Part shown: one piece after another, positions 40,253-49,917 of the stretch
Layout: each line of letters opens with the position of its first letter
Position numbering within the stretch: the first letter of the stretch is position 1
Assembly (NCBI GenBank): GCA_900544575.1
Contig: UQVO01000001.1
Coordinates: 113,827-177,826 of the forward strand
Reading direction: 5' to 3'
DNA length: 64,000 bases
Source of the DNA: an uncultured Eubacteriales bacterium
GTDB taxonomy: Bacteria; Bacillota; Clostridia; Christensenellales; CAG-917
Position numbers and translations under genes: made by a program
Notes under the pieces: model-generated
Told to the model about the DNA's origin: nothing
Databases searched by the model: none
Seen by the model: only the letters and a program-made list of their open reading frames with translations

Positions 40253-41218
40253 ATGAAGAAGTTTTGCGTCCCCGCTCTTGCGCTTATCCTGTTCGCCCTG
40301 ACGCTCACGGCGTGCACTTTCGCACCCGCGTCAGGCGGCACCGCGTATGCGGCGGACAACGAGTTTTACATCTGCGTTTCCCCGTCCGACGGCGTACTCG
40401 CCGCGAACGAAACCGCTCAGCCGTCCGACATAGAAGTGCACGCGGACAGCGCGTCCTTTTATCTCACGCAAGGCTATTATTACAAAGCCGTGAAATACGG
40501 CGCCGATATTTACATCCTCGACTCCTCTCTCGGTTCGGGCTGTTACATCCAGGGAGCGATACCCGAAGACGCGCTGCTCACCTCTCTGCCCGCGGGAGCG
40601 ACGGCGGCAAACGCTCTCCCCGACGTGACTCTCACTCTCGCCGACGGGGCGGAACTGACGCTTTCCAACCTTGTCAGCGTGTCCTCTTCCGACACAAAGG
40701 GGTACACTTTCAAATTCCTCGGCTGGTCTGACTACTCGGCTTCCGACAGTACGCGCACATTGGCGTTTTCCGCCGACAACGGCGCGGGCGAACCTCTCTT
40801 CTGCACGGCGGGAGAAAGCTCCTTCAACGCCTTCACCGTCCCGTGGCATCCCGTGGCGGCGGCCGAACGCGAAGCGCTCCTCGCTCCCGAAACTCCCGAG
40901 GACACCGACGACGGCGACCTCACGGCAGGCACTCCGTCCACGACGCTGCGCATAGTGCTCATCATAGGCATAGCCGTGCCGGCGCTGCTCATAGTCTTCC
41001 TGCTCTTCAAGCCCACGTCCGACAAGAACCGCGGCTATGACAGAGGACGCTCGATGAGGCGCGACAACCGCCGCGGCATTGACTACGACCGCGAACGCAG
41101 CTACGACGCCGACCGCGACAGATACGACCGCGGCTACCGCGACTACGAACGGCGCGACTACCCCGAAGACGGGCGCGGCTACGACTACGACCGCCGCGAC
41201 GACGACAGAAGATACTGA
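40253..41218 (+). CDS. Membrane lipoprotein with Tyr/Arg/Asp-rich C-terminal tail
   Basis: A 321-aa protein I do not recognise. The N-terminus MKKFCVPALALILFALTLTAC is a lipoprotein signal. An exported beta-rich domain follows (about 35-190), with GYYYKAVKYGADIYILD and YTFKFLGWSDY. A TM segment lies near residues 228-250 (TLRIVLIIGIAVPALLIVFL). The last 70 residues are a disordered tail of Arg, Asp and Tyr (RGYRDYERRDY). ATG 40247 is an alternative start; neither has a Shine-Dalgarno. TATAAT at 40230-40235 predicts initiation near 40242, so the leader is a few bases at most. Confidence 0.72.
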   Translation: MKKFCVPALALILFALTLTACTFAPASGGTAYAADNEFYICVSPSDGVLAANETAQPSDIEVHADSASFYLTQGYYYKAVKYGADIYILDSSLGSGCYIQGAIPEDALLTSLPAGATAANALPDVTLTLADGAELTLSNLVSVSSSDTKGYTFKFLGWSDYSASDSTRTLAFSADNGAGEPLFCTAGESSFNAFTVPWHPVAAAEREALLAPETPEDTDDGDLTAGTPSTTLRIVLIIGIAVPALLIVFLLFKPTSDKNRGYDRGRSMRRDNRRGIDYDRERSYDADRDRYDRGYRDYERRDYPEDGRGYDYDRRDDDRRY

Positions 41219-41237
41219 CTTTGACAAAAGGTAAGAT

Positions 41238-41795
41238 ATGAGAATTTTCGTTGCATCCGACATCCACGGCTCCGCCGTCAACCTCGAAAAGTTTTTCTCC
41301 ATAGTGGACGCGACTCTGCCCGACCACCCCGACACGAAAGTGGTCCTGCTGGGCGACACATACAACCACGGACCGCGCAATCCTCTGCCCGAAGGGTATG
41401 CCCCTATGCGCGTTGCAAAGCTGCTCAACGACGCGATGAGTTTCGTCACCGTCATCAAAGGCAACTGCGACAGCGAAGTGGACGAAATGATATCCAACTT
41501 CCCCATCATAGGCGACTTTTCGATGGAATGGTCGGGGCGCACCGTGTTTTTCACCCACGGACACAAGGTCAATCCCGACAATCCGCCCACGGGCGCGAAA
41601 GCGGGCGACATAGTCTTTTACGGACACTTCCACAAGCCGTCGGTGAAGACCGCAGGCGGAGTGACTTACATATGCGTGGGCTCGGTCGGGCTGCCTTTCG
41701 ACGGCACACCGAGAAGCTACGCCGTGCTGAACGAGGACGGAGTGAAACTTGTGAGTTTCGAAGGCGAAGAACTCGCCTCCGTTCCGTTCGACTGA
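41238..41795 (+). CDS. yfcE: YfcE-type metallophosphodiesterase
   Basis: A 185-aa calcineurin-like phosphoesterase. Metal ligands are visible in FVASDIHGS (Asp8, His10), LLGDTYNHGPR, IKGNCDSEVD, FFTHGHK and FYGHFHKP. The YfcE/MJ0936 subfamily hydrolyses phosphodiesters such as bis-pNPP with Mn2+; the physiological substrate is unknown. It is 19 bp after the lipoprotein gene, with a weak AAAGG ribosome site. Confidence 0.93.
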   Translation: MRIFVASDIHGSAVNLEKFFSIVDATLPDHPDTKVVLLGDTYNHGPRNPLPEGYAPMRVAKLLNDAMSFVTVIKGNCDSEVDEMISNFPIIGDFSMEWSGRTVFFTHGHKVNPDNPPTGAKAGDIVFYGHFHKPSVKTAGGVTYICVGSVGLPFDGTPRSYAVLNEDGVKLVSFEGEELASVPFD

Positions 41796-41895
41796 CGGAC
41801 GGACAGACTGACACATCTGCCCGTTTTGCGCGTTCAGCGCGCGAAACGGACGAATAAACACCGAAAATTGCGATTATGGACAAAACGGAGGGATT

Positions 41896-43635
41896 ATGAA
41901 TACCATTCGTCTGAGAACACCTTTCGAAGTGGGCAGTACGCCTCTTTCGGAATATCCGCGCCCGCAGTTCGCGCGCGACAGCTACAAGACGCTCAACGGC
42001 TATTGGGATTACGCCGTGTTCAAACGCAGCGACGGCTTCCCCGGCTGGCAGGGCAAAATTCTCGTTCCCTTCTCCCCCGAATGTCTGCTTTCGGGGCTGC
42101 CGGAGGGGATGGAGATAAAGCCCGACGACGCGCTGTGCTACCGTCTTAAATTCGAAGTCGAAGACGGTTTTCTCAAAGCACATACCTTTTTGCATTTCGA
42201 CGCCGTGGACTGCATCGCCACCGTATATCTCAACGAAAAGGAACTCGGCACCCACGTCGGCGGCTACACCGCATTCGGCTTTGACGTGACCGACGTCGTG
42301 AAGACGGGCACCAACGTGCTCGAAGTCGTCGTCACCGACCCCTCTGATACGTCTTACCATTCCCGCGGCAAGCAGAAGCTCAATCACGGTCAGATATGGT
42401 ACACTCCGCAGTCGGGCATATGGCAGAGCGTCTGGATGGAGAGCGTGCCCGACCCCTACCTCCGCGACATCACAATCCTCCCCGACATCGACCGCGACAA
42501 ACTCGTCATCAAACTCGACGTCGCGGGCAGCGCGGAGAGCGCCGACATCGCGATTATGGACGGCAACAAACTTCTGAAAGCCGTCAAGTGCTTCGGCGAC
42601 ACCGCCGTCATCGACCTCGACTCTTACGAGCTCTGGTCCCCCGAAAATCCCAAACTTTACGACCTGGCGATAAAAGTCGGCGACGACGTCGTGCGCTCAT
42701 ATTTCGGAATGCGCAAATTCTCCGTCGTGACGGACAGAAAGGGCTTCAAGCGCCTTGCGCTCAACAATAAGCCTTATTTCCACTCCGGCGTGCTGGACCA
42801 AGGCTACTGGTCGGACGGTATGCTCACGCCTCCCTCGAACGCCGCGCTGGAATACGACGTCAAGCTCGTCAAATCCCTCGGGTTCAATATGATACGCAAG
42901 CACATCAAAATCGAACCCCTGCGGTGGTATTACCATTGCGACAAGGAAGGCGTGCTCGTATGGCAGGATATGGTGTCGGGCGGCACGTCCTACAACTTCT
43001 TCGCCATAGGCATTCTGCCCTTTGTCGGCATACACCTCAAAGACGACAAATACAAGTTCTTCTCCCGCGCAGACGAAGAGGGACGCAAGGAATATATCAA
43101 CGAGATGTACGACACCGTCGCGCGGCTCAAAAACTGCGTTTCCCTCGCCGTATGGGTGCCTTTCAACGAGGGTTGGGGACAGTTCGACTCCGTCGCAGTC
43201 ACCAAAAAGCTGCACGAGATTGACCCCACCCGCATAATCGACAGCGTGAGCGGCTGGCACGACCAGGGCAAGAACAGCTCGCAGCTCAAAAGCCTGCACA
43301 TATATTTCAAGCCCATCCGCATCCCCAACGACGACAGATGTATCGTGCTCTCCGAATTCGGCGGCTACTCTCTCCCCACGGAAGGGCATATGTTCAGCCC
43401 CGACAAACTTTTCGGCTACAAAATATTCAAGACCCCGGAAAAGTTTGCGGAAGCGTTCAGAAAACTTTACGAAAACAGCGTCATCCCGGGCATAGAAAAA
43501 GGGCTCTCCGCCGCGGTCTACACGCAGGTCAGCGACGTTGAGGAAGAAATCAACGGGCTCGTCACCTACGACCGCCGCATAGTCAAACTTCCCCGCGAAG
43601 TGGCAAAGGAAGTCAACTCCAAACTCGTGCTCTGA
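41896..43635 (+). CDS. Glycoside hydrolase family 2 enzyme
   Basis: A 579-aa intracellular enzyme, with no signal peptide. The jelly-roll sugar-binding domain (about 30-180) contains YRLKFEVEDGFL, HFDAVDCIATVYLNEKELG and HVGGYTAFGFDVT; an Ig-like domain follows. In the TIM barrel are RKHIKIEPLRWYYHCDKEGV, VWVPFNEGWGQ with the acid/base Glu, and IVLSEFGGYSL with the nucleophile Glu. Beta-galactosidase, glucuronidase or mannosidase specificity cannot be decided. Ribosome site GGAGGG before ATG 41896. Confidence 0.92.
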   Translation: MNTIRLRTPFEVGSTPLSEYPRPQFARDSYKTLNGYWDYAVFKRSDGFPGWQGKILVPFSPECLLSGLPEGMEIKPDDALCYRLKFEVEDGFLKAHTFLHFDAVDCIATVYLNEKELGTHVGGYTAFGFDVTDVVKTGTNVLEVVVTDPSDTSYHSRGKQKLNHGQIWYTPQSGIWQSVWMESVPDPYLRDITILPDIDRDKLVIKLDVAGSAESADIAIMDGNKLLKAVKCFGDTAVIDLDSYELWSPENPKLYDLAIKVGDDVVRSYFGMRKFSVVTDRKGFKRLALNNKPYFHSGVLDQGYWSDGMLTPPSNAALEYDVKLVKSLGFNMIRKHIKIEPLRWYYHCDKEGVLVWQDMVSGGTSYNFFAIGILPFVGIHLKDDKYKFFSRADEEGRKEYINEMYDTVARLKNCVSLAVWVPFNEGWGQFDSVAVTKKLHEIDPTRIIDSVSGWHDQGKNSSQLKSLHIYFKPIRIPNDDRCIVLSEFGGYSLPTEGHMFSPDKLFGYKIFKTPEKFAEAFRKLYENSVIPGIEKGLSAAVYTQVSDVEEEINGLVTYDRRIVKLPREVAKEVNSKLVL

Positions 43636-43659
43636 AACCCTGCGGCACCGCAGGGGTTT
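43635..43659 (+). terminator. Weak terminator after GH2
   Basis: AAACCCTGCGG pairs with CCGCAGGGGTTT with one bulged G; the T-tract is only three bases. Confidence 0.5.
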
Positions 43660-43721
43660 CCCGCGCAGCATACCGCCGCGCACACCGCGCGGCGCGGACT
43701 GCGAAAACGCAAAAGTCACAT

Positions 43722-44552
43722 ATGAGCCAAGCAGACAAAATTTTCGTCGCCACCTGCCGCGACATCATAGACAACGGTGTCTGGGACACCGACTTACCCG
43801 TGCGTCCACGCTGGGCGGACGGCACTCCCGCGCACACGGTCAAGAAATTCTGCATCGTCAACCGCTACGACCTCTCCGCGGAGTTTCCCATCATCACTCT
43901 CCGCAAGACCAATTTCAAGGCGGCCGTGGACGAAATCCTCTGGATATGGCAGAAAAAGTCCAACAACGTGCACGACCTCGGCTCCCACATCTGGGACAGC
44001 TGGGCGGACGAAAACGGCTCGATAGGCAAGGCGTACGGCTATCAGCTCGGCATAAAGCACATCTACAAAGAGGGCGAATTCGACCAGGTGGACAGGGTGC
44101 TCTTCGACCTGAAAAACAATCCGTCCTCCCGCCGCATAATGACCAACATTTACAACTTTCAGGACCTGCACGAGATGAATCTTTATCCCTGCGCCTACTC
44201 CGTCACTTTCAACGTCACGGGGGACAAGCTCAACGCCATACTCAACCAGCGCAGCCAGGACACCCTCACCGCCAACAACTGGAACGTGGTTCAATACGCG
44301 GTGCTCGTGCATATGTTCGCGCAGGTCAGCGGACTGAAAGTCGGCGAACTCGTCCACGTCATCGCGGACGCTCACATCTATGACCGCCACGTCCCGATAG
44401 TGGAGAAAATACTGCAAAATCCGCAGTTCAACGCGCCGAAATTCACGATAAACCCCGAAATCAAGAATTTTTACGATTTCACCACGGACGACTTCACGCT
44501 GGAAAACTACGAATACACTCCCCTAGGTCAGAAAGTCGAAGTGGCAATCTAG
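43722..44552 (+). CDS. thyA: Thymidylate synthase
   Basis: Makes dTMP from dUMP using methylenetetrahydrofolate. The 276-aa ThyA has catalytic Cys157 in LYPCAYSVTF (commonly PPCH in the textbook motif; the YPCA form is a known variant), RRIMTNIYNF for phosphate binding, RSQDTLTANNWNVVQYA and HVIADAHIYDRHV. No clear Shine-Dalgarno. It is followed by folA, which recycles the dihydrofolate it produces. Confidence 0.95.
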   Translation: MSQADKIFVATCRDIIDNGVWDTDLPVRPRWADGTPAHTVKKFCIVNRYDLSAEFPIITLRKTNFKAAVDEILWIWQKKSNNVHDLGSHIWDSWADENGSIGKAYGYQLGIKHIYKEGEFDQVDRVLFDLKNNPSSRRIMTNIYNFQDLHEMNLYPCAYSVTFNVTGDKLNAILNQRSQDTLTANNWNVVQYAVLVHMFAQVSGLKVGELVHVIADAHIYDRHVPIVEKILQNPQFNAPKFTINPEIKNFYDFTTDDFTLENYEYTPLGQKVEVAI

Positions 44553-44565
44553 CGGGAGAATTATT

Positions 44566-44575
44566 CCCCCCCCCC
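44566..44575 (+). repeat. Run of 10 C residues
   Basis: Homopolymer between thyA and folA. It marks the edge of a short segment with different tetramer and base use; length may be uncertain in short-read assemblies. Confidence 0.7.
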
Positions 44576-44673
44576 TAAACTATGGCTGTATTCCGTGCAC
44601 GACTTTTTACTTATAACGAGCAATACGTGCCACACAGCAATAGCCAGCCGTATATCGGCACAGGAGAAAGCAG

Positions 44674-45186
44674 ATGAAATCAATCGTTGCGGTAGACGAA
44701 AAATGGGGCATCGGGAAAAACAACTCCCTGCTCTTTGACATCAAGGCGGACATGCGCCACTTTGTGGAGCACACGCGGGGCAAGATCGTCGTCATGGGCT
44801 CCAACACCCTGCTGTCTCTCCCCGGCGGCATGCCCCTCAAAAACCGCGTCAACATCGTCCTGAACCCCGAGGGCAGCGACGAGGACGCGGCCGAGAAAGG
44901 ATACACTCTCGTGCGCTCCCTCGACGAGCTCTTACACACCGTCGCGGGCTACGCTCCCGACAACGTCTACGTCATCGGCGGCGCCATGATGTACCGCACT
45001 CTCCTGCCCTACTGCTCGGAGGCTATAGTCACCAAAGTGCGCGCGGACGGCGATGCGCAGGTGTTTTACGAAAACCTCGACCTTCTCCCCGAATGGGAAC
45101 TCACCGAAGAGTCCGCCCCCGTCTGCGACAGCGGCTACACCTTCACCTTCTGTACTTACCGGAACAAAACTCCGAAAGCACTTTAA
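44674..45186 (+). CDS. folA: Dihydrofolate reductase
   Basis: Reduces dihydrofolate with NADPH. The 170-aa protein has the start MKSIVAVDEKWGIGKNN, the substrate-binding acidic residue in DIKADMRHF, GKIVVMGSNTLLSLPGG, RVNIVLNP and YVIGGAMMYRTLLPYC. Ribosome site AGGAGAAA before ATG 44674. Unlike its neighbours the gene contains four CATG and one GATC tetramers in 513 bp, which suggests a different recent history. It works with thyA upstream. Confidence 0.95.
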   Translation: MKSIVAVDEKWGIGKNNSLLFDIKADMRHFVEHTRGKIVVMGSNTLLSLPGGMPLKNRVNIVLNPEGSDEDAAEKGYTLVRSLDELLHTVAGYAPDNVYVIGGAMMYRTLLPYCSEAIVTKVRADGDAQVFYENLDLLPEWELTEESAPVCDSGYTFTFCTYRNKTPKAL

Positions 45187-45690
45187 GTTATAAAGCTGCC
45201 GTAAAAAAACGGGCGCAATCTGTTTCGGTGGTAACACTAAATTATTTCGTTCTTTGACTTGGGAATATTTTACCCCCTCCTTCCCTTCGGGTATTCCTCC
45301 CCCGTTCGGGAAAAGTGCGCATCTCCCAAAATGCGGGACTTACGTTACATTTCTATTGAGAGTTTATTTCTCGCACTCACATAACCGAGCGGATGACGGC
45401 ACTAACCGAACATTGCTCACGGGGAGAGGAAGGCGACTCGCCTCGCACTATGCCCGTGTCTGTTTAATTTTCCGACCAGCTCGCGAGGTCGCAGAGTTTA
45501 CCCCACAGAAAGTATTTTCTGCGGGGACCCCAAAAGCGCGCCGCGGCGTTCAAGCGGCGGTTGCGCCGCCTGTGAACGCTTGGCTGAGCGGCGCGCGGTA
45601 TTTTTCCCCGTATATTATTACTATATATAGTGCAGAGATGAAAATTAAATACAATATTGTAAAATTCGCGGAAATTCGTGCAAATTTTGC
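45187..45690. other. 500-bp non-coding region upstream of the ribosomal cluster
   Basis: No supported gene. Contents: a C-rich segment (45,275-45,330) with CCCTCC and CCTCCC between small hairpins; a hairpin CCCC-A-CAGAAA / TTTCTG-C-GGGG (45501-45526); and a very long stem-loop at 45536-45596. Frames here are short and lack ribosome sites. I compared it with RNase P, tmRNA and 6S RNA landmarks that I know and found none. Confidence 0.5.
45536..45605 (+). terminator. Long branched stem-loop with T-tract before the S10 promoter
   Basis: GCGCGCCGC (45536-45544) / GCGGCGCGC (45588-45596), inner GCGTTCA (45546-45552) / TGAACGC (45573-45579), apical GGCGG/CCGCC (45556-45570), then TATTTTT. It probably ends upstream transcription and insulates the ribosomal operon. 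Confidence 0.7.
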
Positions 45691-45719
45691 TTGACAAAGA
45701 TTTTTCGGAATAATATCAT
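45691..45719 (+). promoter_or_regulatory. Promoter of the S10-spc-alpha cluster
   Basis: TTGACA (45691-45696), 17 bp, TATCAT (45714-45719), preceded by an A/T-rich upstream stretch that can act as an UP element, as expected for ribosomal genes. Confidence 0.82.
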
Positions 45720-45728
45720 AGTCACGCT

Positions 45729-45786
45729 GTGTCCCTGCGACACGGGTTTTCCGCCGCGCGTTCGGCGGGTTGAAAAAACAGGACAC
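45729..45786 (+). promoter_or_regulatory. Structured S10 operon leader
   Basis: GTGTCC-C-TG (45729-45737) pairs with CA-GGACAC (45779-45786), enclosing a CCGCC/GGCGG hairpin. L4-mediated autoregulation through an S10 leader is known in other bacteria; whether this is such a site is not established. Confidence 0.45.
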
Positions 45787-45821
45787 ACACGGATGAGTGT
45801 ATATATCAGGAGGCTAGTATA

Positions 45822-46130
45822 ATGGCTGGACAGAAAATCAGAATCAAGCTCAAAGCGTACGATCACAATCTCATCGACCTTTCTGCGGAAAAGATTGTTG
45901 AGACCGTGAAGAAGACCGGCACGAAAGTTTCCGGCCCTATCCCCCTTCCCACCGAGAAGGAGATAGTGACCATTCTGCGCGCCACTCACAAGTACAAGGA
46001 CAGCCGCGAGCAATTCGAACTCAGAACACACAAGCGTTTGATTGACATATTCAACCCCACCTCCAAGACGGTCGATTCCCTTATGAAACTCGACCTTCCG
46101 GCGGGCGTTGATATTTCCATCAAGCTCTGA
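45822..46130 (+). CDS. rpsJ: 30S ribosomal protein S10
   Basis: 102-aa S10 (also NusE in antitermination). [20 protein letters not shown] and [12 protein letters not shown] are family landmarks. It is first in the cluster, with AGGAGG before ATG 45822 and a ~100-nt structured leader. Confidence 0.98.
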   Translation: MAGQKIRIKLKAYDHNLIDLSAEKIVETVKKTGTKVSGPIPLPTEKEIVTILRATHKYKDSREQFELRTHKRLIDIFNPTSKTVDSLMKLDLPAGVDISIKL

Positions 46131-46157
46131 CGGAAATAAAAGGAGGATGAACTTTAC

Positions 46158-46793
46158 ATGGATAAAGCAATCATCGGAAAGAAACTCGGCATGAGCCAGA
46201 TTTTTACGGCGGACGGCAAAGTCATACCCGTCACCGTCGTCGAAGCGGGTCCCTGCACCGTAGTGCAGATTAAGACCAAGGAAAACGACGGATACGAAGC
46301 CGTGCAAGTCGGTTTCGGCGCCATCAAGGAAACCAGAGTCAACAAACCCGTTGCCGGTCACTTCAAGAAAGCCGGCGTCACCGTCAAGCGCTATCTGCGC
46401 GAACTGCGTTTCGCAAACTGTGCGGCCTACGAGCTCGGACAGGAACTGACCTGCGATATGTTCGCGGAGGGCGACAAGGTTGACGTCACCGGCACTTCCA
46501 AGGGCCACGGCTATTCGGGCGTCATTCAGAGATGGAACAGCCACAGAATCGGGCCTATGTCCCACGGTACCGGCCCCATCCACCGTTCGGTCGGTTCGAT
46601 GGGCGCGTGCTCTTCTCCCTCCCGCGTGTTCAAGAACAAGCACATGGCAGGGCAGTGGGGACACGAGAAAGTCACTGTCCAGAACCTTACCGTCGCACGC
46701 GTCGACAAAGCGAGGAATCTGCTGCTCGTCAAAGGCGCAATCCCCGGCCCCAAAGGCGGCGTGGTGGTAGTCAAGGAGTCCGTCAAAGGCTGA
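46158..46793 (+). CDS. rplC: 50S ribosomal protein L3
   Basis: 211-aa L3, binds 23S rRNA near the peptidyl transferase centre. [20 protein letters not shown] at the start, [17 protein letters not shown], and GRPL-like [20 protein letters not shown] core. GGAGG ribosome site; 27 bp after rpsJ. Confidence 0.98.
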   Translation: MDKAIIGKKLGMSQIFTADGKVIPVTVVEAGPCTVVQIKTKENDGYEAVQVGFGAIKETRVNKPVAGHFKKAGVTVKRYLRELRFANCAAYELGQELTCDMFAEGDKVDVTGTSKGHGYSGVIQRWNSHRIGPMSHGTGPIHRSVGSMGACSSPSRVFKNKHMAGQWGHEKVTVQNLTVARVDKARNLLLVKGAIPGPKGGVVVVKESVKG

Positions 46794-46806
46794 CCGGAGG
46801 TAGAAG

Positions 46807-47427
46807 ATGAAACTGAAAGTTATGAACATGGCGGGCAAATCCGCAGGAAGCATAGAAGTCAGCGACGCGGTGTTCGGCTGCGAATACAACGAGGCCCTCA
46901 TTCATCAGGTCGTCGTGTCGCAGCTTGCCAACAAGCGTCAGGGCACGATGAGCGCACTCACCAGAAGCGAAGTGCGCGGAGGCGGCGCGAAGCCTTACCG
47001 TCAGAAGGGTACGGGTCGTGCGCGTCAGGGCAGCATCGTTTCGCCCCAGTTCACCGGCGGCGGCGTGGTGTTCGCGAAGAAGCCCCGCGATTTCTCCCAG
47101 AAAATCAACAAGAATATGAAGAAGGCGGCGTTCTACTCCGCGCTGTCCGAAAAGATTCGTCAGGAGCAGGTGGTCGTGCTGGACAAGTTCGCGCTTGCCG
47201 AGCCCAAGACCAAACTGGTCGCCGACGCGGTCGAAGCGCTGAAACTGAACGGCAAGACGCTGTTCGTCGTCGAAGAATATGACGAAGCGGCGGTGCGCGC
47301 GAGCCGCAACATTCCCACCGTATCCCTCGAAGAGGTCAGGCTGCTGAGCGTTTACGACATCGTCGCCACCCGCAATCTCGTCCTCACCAAGGGCGCGTTG
47401 AAGAAGATTGAGGAGGCAGCACAATGA
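46807..47427 (+). CDS. rplD: 50S ribosomal protein L4
   Basis: 206-aa L4, lines the exit tunnel and is the autoregulator of S10 operons in several bacteria. [20 protein letters not shown] is the tunnel loop. It overlaps rplW by 4 bp (ATGA). Confidence 0.98.
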   Translation: MKLKVMNMAGKSAGSIEVSDAVFGCEYNEALIHQVVVSQLANKRQGTMSALTRSEVRGGGAKPYRQKGTGRARQGSIVSPQFTGGGVVFAKKPRDFSQKINKNMKKAAFYSALSEKIRQEQVVVLDKFALAEPKTKLVADAVEALKLNGKTLFVVEEYDEAAVRASRNIPTVSLEEVRLLSVYDIVATRNLVLTKGALKKIEEAAQ

Positions 47428-47714
47428 CATCGTACGACATCATCATTTCGCCCGTCCTTTCCGAAAAGAGCTATGACGGGATTCCCGAAAAGAGATACAC
47501 CTTCAAGGTCGCGAAGACCGCCAACAAGACCCAAATCAAAGCGGCGGTGGAAGAAATCTTCGGAGTGAAGGTCGCAAAGGTCAACACTTCCAACTATGAC
47601 GGCAAGGTCAAGAGAATGGGTCGCTACGAAGGCAGAAGGTCTTCCTTCAAGAAAGCGATTGTCACCCTGACCGCCGACAGCAAGGCTATCGAATTCTTCG
47701 AGAGCATGGCATAA
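47424..47714 (+). CDS. rplW: 50S ribosomal protein L23
   Basis: 96-aa L23 at the tunnel exit, docking site for trigger factor and SRP. Landmarks: [51 protein letters not shown]. Confidence 0.98.
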   Translation: MTSYDIIISPVLSEKSYDGIPEKRYTFKVAKTANKTQIKAAVEEIFGVKVAKVNTSNYDGKVKRMGRYEGRRSSFKKAIVTLTADSKAIEFFESMA

Positions 47715-47728
47715 GGAGAGAAAGGACT

Positions 47729-48556
47729 ATGGCTATCAAGAAATACAAACCTACATCTCCCGCGCGCCGTTTTATGACGGTTTCCGCCTACGAAGAGCTT
47801 ACCTCTTCCACTCCCGAGCGTTCCCTTCTCGTTTCTCTGAACAAGACGGGCGGCAGGAACTCCATGGGCAGGATAACCGTGCGTCACATCGGCGGCGGCA
47901 ACAGAAACAAATACCGCATCATCGACTTCAAACGCAATAAGGACGGCATCCCCGCGAAGGTCGCGTCCGTGCAGTACGACCCCAACCGTTCGGCGAACAT
48001 CGCCCTGCTGCACTATGCGGACGGCGAGAAGAGATACATCCTCGCGCCTCTCGGCCTCAGCGTCGGCGACACCGTGGTCAGCGGCGAAGACGCGGACATC
48101 AAAGTGGGCAATGCGCTTCCCCTTTCCGCAATTCCCGTCGGCACGATGGTGCACAACATCGAGCTTCAACCCGGCAAGGGCGGCCAGATTGCAAGAGCGG
48201 CGGGCAACTCCGCACAGCTCATGGCGAAAGAGGGCAGATACGCCACGCTGCGTATGCCCAGCGGCGAGATGAGATACGTCCTCGCCCGTTGCAGAGCCAC
48301 AATCGGTCAGGTCGGCAATCTCGACCACGAAATCGTCAGAGTGGGCAAGGCGGGCAAAACCCGTCACATGGGCATCCGTCCCACCGTCCGCGGCGTCGTG
48401 ATGAACCCCTGCGACCACCCCCACGGCGGCGGCGAGGGCAAATCCCCCATCGGTATGCCTTCTCCCGTTACTCCTTGGGGCAAGCCCACGCTCGGTTACA
48501 AGACCAGAAAGAAAAAGAACATTTCCAGCAAGTTCATCATCAAGCGCGTGAACTAA
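47729..48556 (+). CDS. rplB: 50S ribosomal protein L2
   Basis: 275-aa L2, needed for subunit joining and peptidyl transfer. [36 protein letters not shown] and [17 protein letters not shown] with the conserved histidine are present. GGAGAGAAAGG ribosome site. Confidence 0.98.
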   Translation: MAIKKYKPTSPARRFMTVSAYEELTSSTPERSLLVSLNKTGGRNSMGRITVRHIGGGNRNKYRIIDFKRNKDGIPAKVASVQYDPNRSANIALLHYADGEKRYILAPLGLSVGDTVVSGEDADIKVGNALPLSAIPVGTMVHNIELQPGKGGQIARAAGNSAQLMAKEGRYATLRMPSGEMRYVLARCRATIGQVGNLDHEIVRVGKAGKTRHMGIRPTVRGVVMNPCDHPHGGGEGKSPIGMPSPVTPWGKPTLGYKTRKKKNISSKFIIKRVN

Positions 48557-48566
48557 GGAGTACGAA

Positions 48567-48845
48567 ATGAGCAGAAGCGTCAAGAAAGGACCTTTCGTTG
48601 AAGAAAGGCTTATGAAAAGAATAGTTGCAATGAACGAGAGCGGCGACATCCGTCCCGTCAAGACGTGGTCGCGCTCCTCGACGATATTCCCCGAGATGGT
48701 CGGTCACACCATCGCCGTCCACAACGGACGCCAGCACGTGCCCGTCTACATCACGGAAGATATGGTCGGATGCAAGCTCGGCGAGTTCTCTCCCACGCGT
48801 ACTTTCAGAGGTCACGCGGGTGACAAGACCACGGGAAAGAAATAA
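48567..48845 (+). CDS. rpsS: 30S ribosomal protein S19
   Basis: 92-aa S19 in the 30S head. [18 protein letters not shown] and [20 protein letters not shown] are typical. 10 bp after rplB. Confidence 0.98.
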   Translation: MSRSVKKGPFVEERLMKRIVAMNESGDIRPVKTWSRSSTIFPEMVGHTIAVHNGRQHVPVYITEDMVGCKLGEFSPTRTFRGHAGDKTTGKK

Positions 48846-48854
48846 GGAGGAATC

Positions 48855-49244
48855 ATGGCTACCAGAAGTAAACAGAAAGCTCTCGACCGTCAGGCAAAAG
48901 CCGACACCAGACCCAGAGCGACGGCAAAGTTCATCAGGATTTCTCCCTTCAAGGTGCGCATCGTCCTCGACATCATCAAGGGTAAGCCCGTAGTCGAAGC
49001 GCTTGCAATCCTCGAAAACACGCCCAAGGCGGCAAGCGAAGTGCTCCACAAGCTGGTCAACAGCGCGGCGGCGAACGCGGAAAACAATATGAACCTTTCC
49101 AGAAACGACCTCGTCATCGCAGAGTGCTACGCCAACGAGGGCCCCACGCTCAAACGCATTATGCCCAGAGCACAGGGAAGAGCATTCCGCATCAACAAAC
49201 GCACAAGTCACATCACGGTCATTCTCGACAGCGTGAACGCATAA
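48855..49244 (+). CDS. rplV: 50S ribosomal protein L22
   Basis: 129-aa L22, whose beta hairpin lines the exit tunnel. [20 protein letters not shown] and [20 protein letters not shown] are family landmarks. The N-terminus ([20 protein letters not shown]) is slightly longer and more basic than usual. Confidence 0.98.
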   Translation: MATRSKQKALDRQAKADTRPRATAKFIRISPFKVRIVLDIIKGKPVVEALAILENTPKAASEVLHKLVNSAAANAENNMNLSRNDLVIAECYANEGPTLKRIMPRAQGRAFRINKRTSHITVILDSVNA

Positions 49245-49255
49245 GGAGGTATACA

Positions 49256-49915
49256 ATGGGACAGAAAGTCGATCCGAACGGACTGAGAATCGGTATCATC
49301 AAGCCCTGGGAAGCCAAATGGTATGCCGACAAGAAGAACTTTGCGGACTGCCTCGTCGAGGATGACAATATCCGTAAATTCATCAAGAAGAAGTACTACG
49401 ACAACGCCATCTCCAAGATTACGATTGAAAGAGCGGCGGACAAAGTCGTGGTGAGCATCTACACCGCGCGTCCCGCGACCCTCATCGGCAAAGGCGGCGC
49501 AGGCGTGGAACAGATAATGAAAGAGGTTCAGGCTCTCACGACCTCCGGCAAGAAGATAAGCGTCAACATCATGGAAGTGAAACACGCGGATGCGGACGCG
49601 CAGCTCGTCGCCGAGTCCATCGCGAAGCAGCTTGAAAACAGAGCATCTTTCCGCCGCAGCATGAAGCAGGCAATGGCAAGAGCCATGAAAGCGGGTGCGA
49701 AGGGCGTCAAGACCAAGGTTTCCGGCAGACTGGACGGTGCGGAAATCGCCAGAAGCGAGAGCTATCACGAGGGTTCCATTCCTCTTCAGACTCTGCGTGC
49801 CGACATCGATTACGGCGTGGCGACCGCCCACACCACTTTCGGCGCCATCGGCGTGAAGTGCTGGATTTACAAAGGCGAAGTCCTCGGAAAGAATCCTTTG
49901 GAAGGAGGTAACTGA
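49256..49915 (+). CDS. rpsC: 30S ribosomal protein S3
   Basis: 219-aa S3 at the mRNA entry. [20 protein letters not shown] at the start, the KH domain [20 protein letters not shown], and [23 protein letters not shown] 49256 follows AAGGAGGT; longer in-frame starts lie inside rplV and are rejected. Confidence 0.98.
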   Translation: MGQKVDPNGLRIGIIKPWEAKWYADKKNFADCLVEDDNIRKFIKKKYYDNAISKITIERAADKVVVSIYTARPATLIGKGGAGVEQIMKEVQALTTSGKKISVNIMEVKHADADAQLVAESIAKQLENRASFRRSMKQAMARAMKAGAKGVKTKVSGRLDGAEIARSESYHEGSIPLQTLRADIDYGVATAHTTFGAIGVKCWIYKGEVLGKNPLEGGN

Positions 49916-49917
49916 TT

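Noticed and set aside
45187..45690. RNase P RNA, tmRNA or 6S RNA
   Set aside because: None of the conserved landmark sequences that I know for these RNAs is present on either strand.
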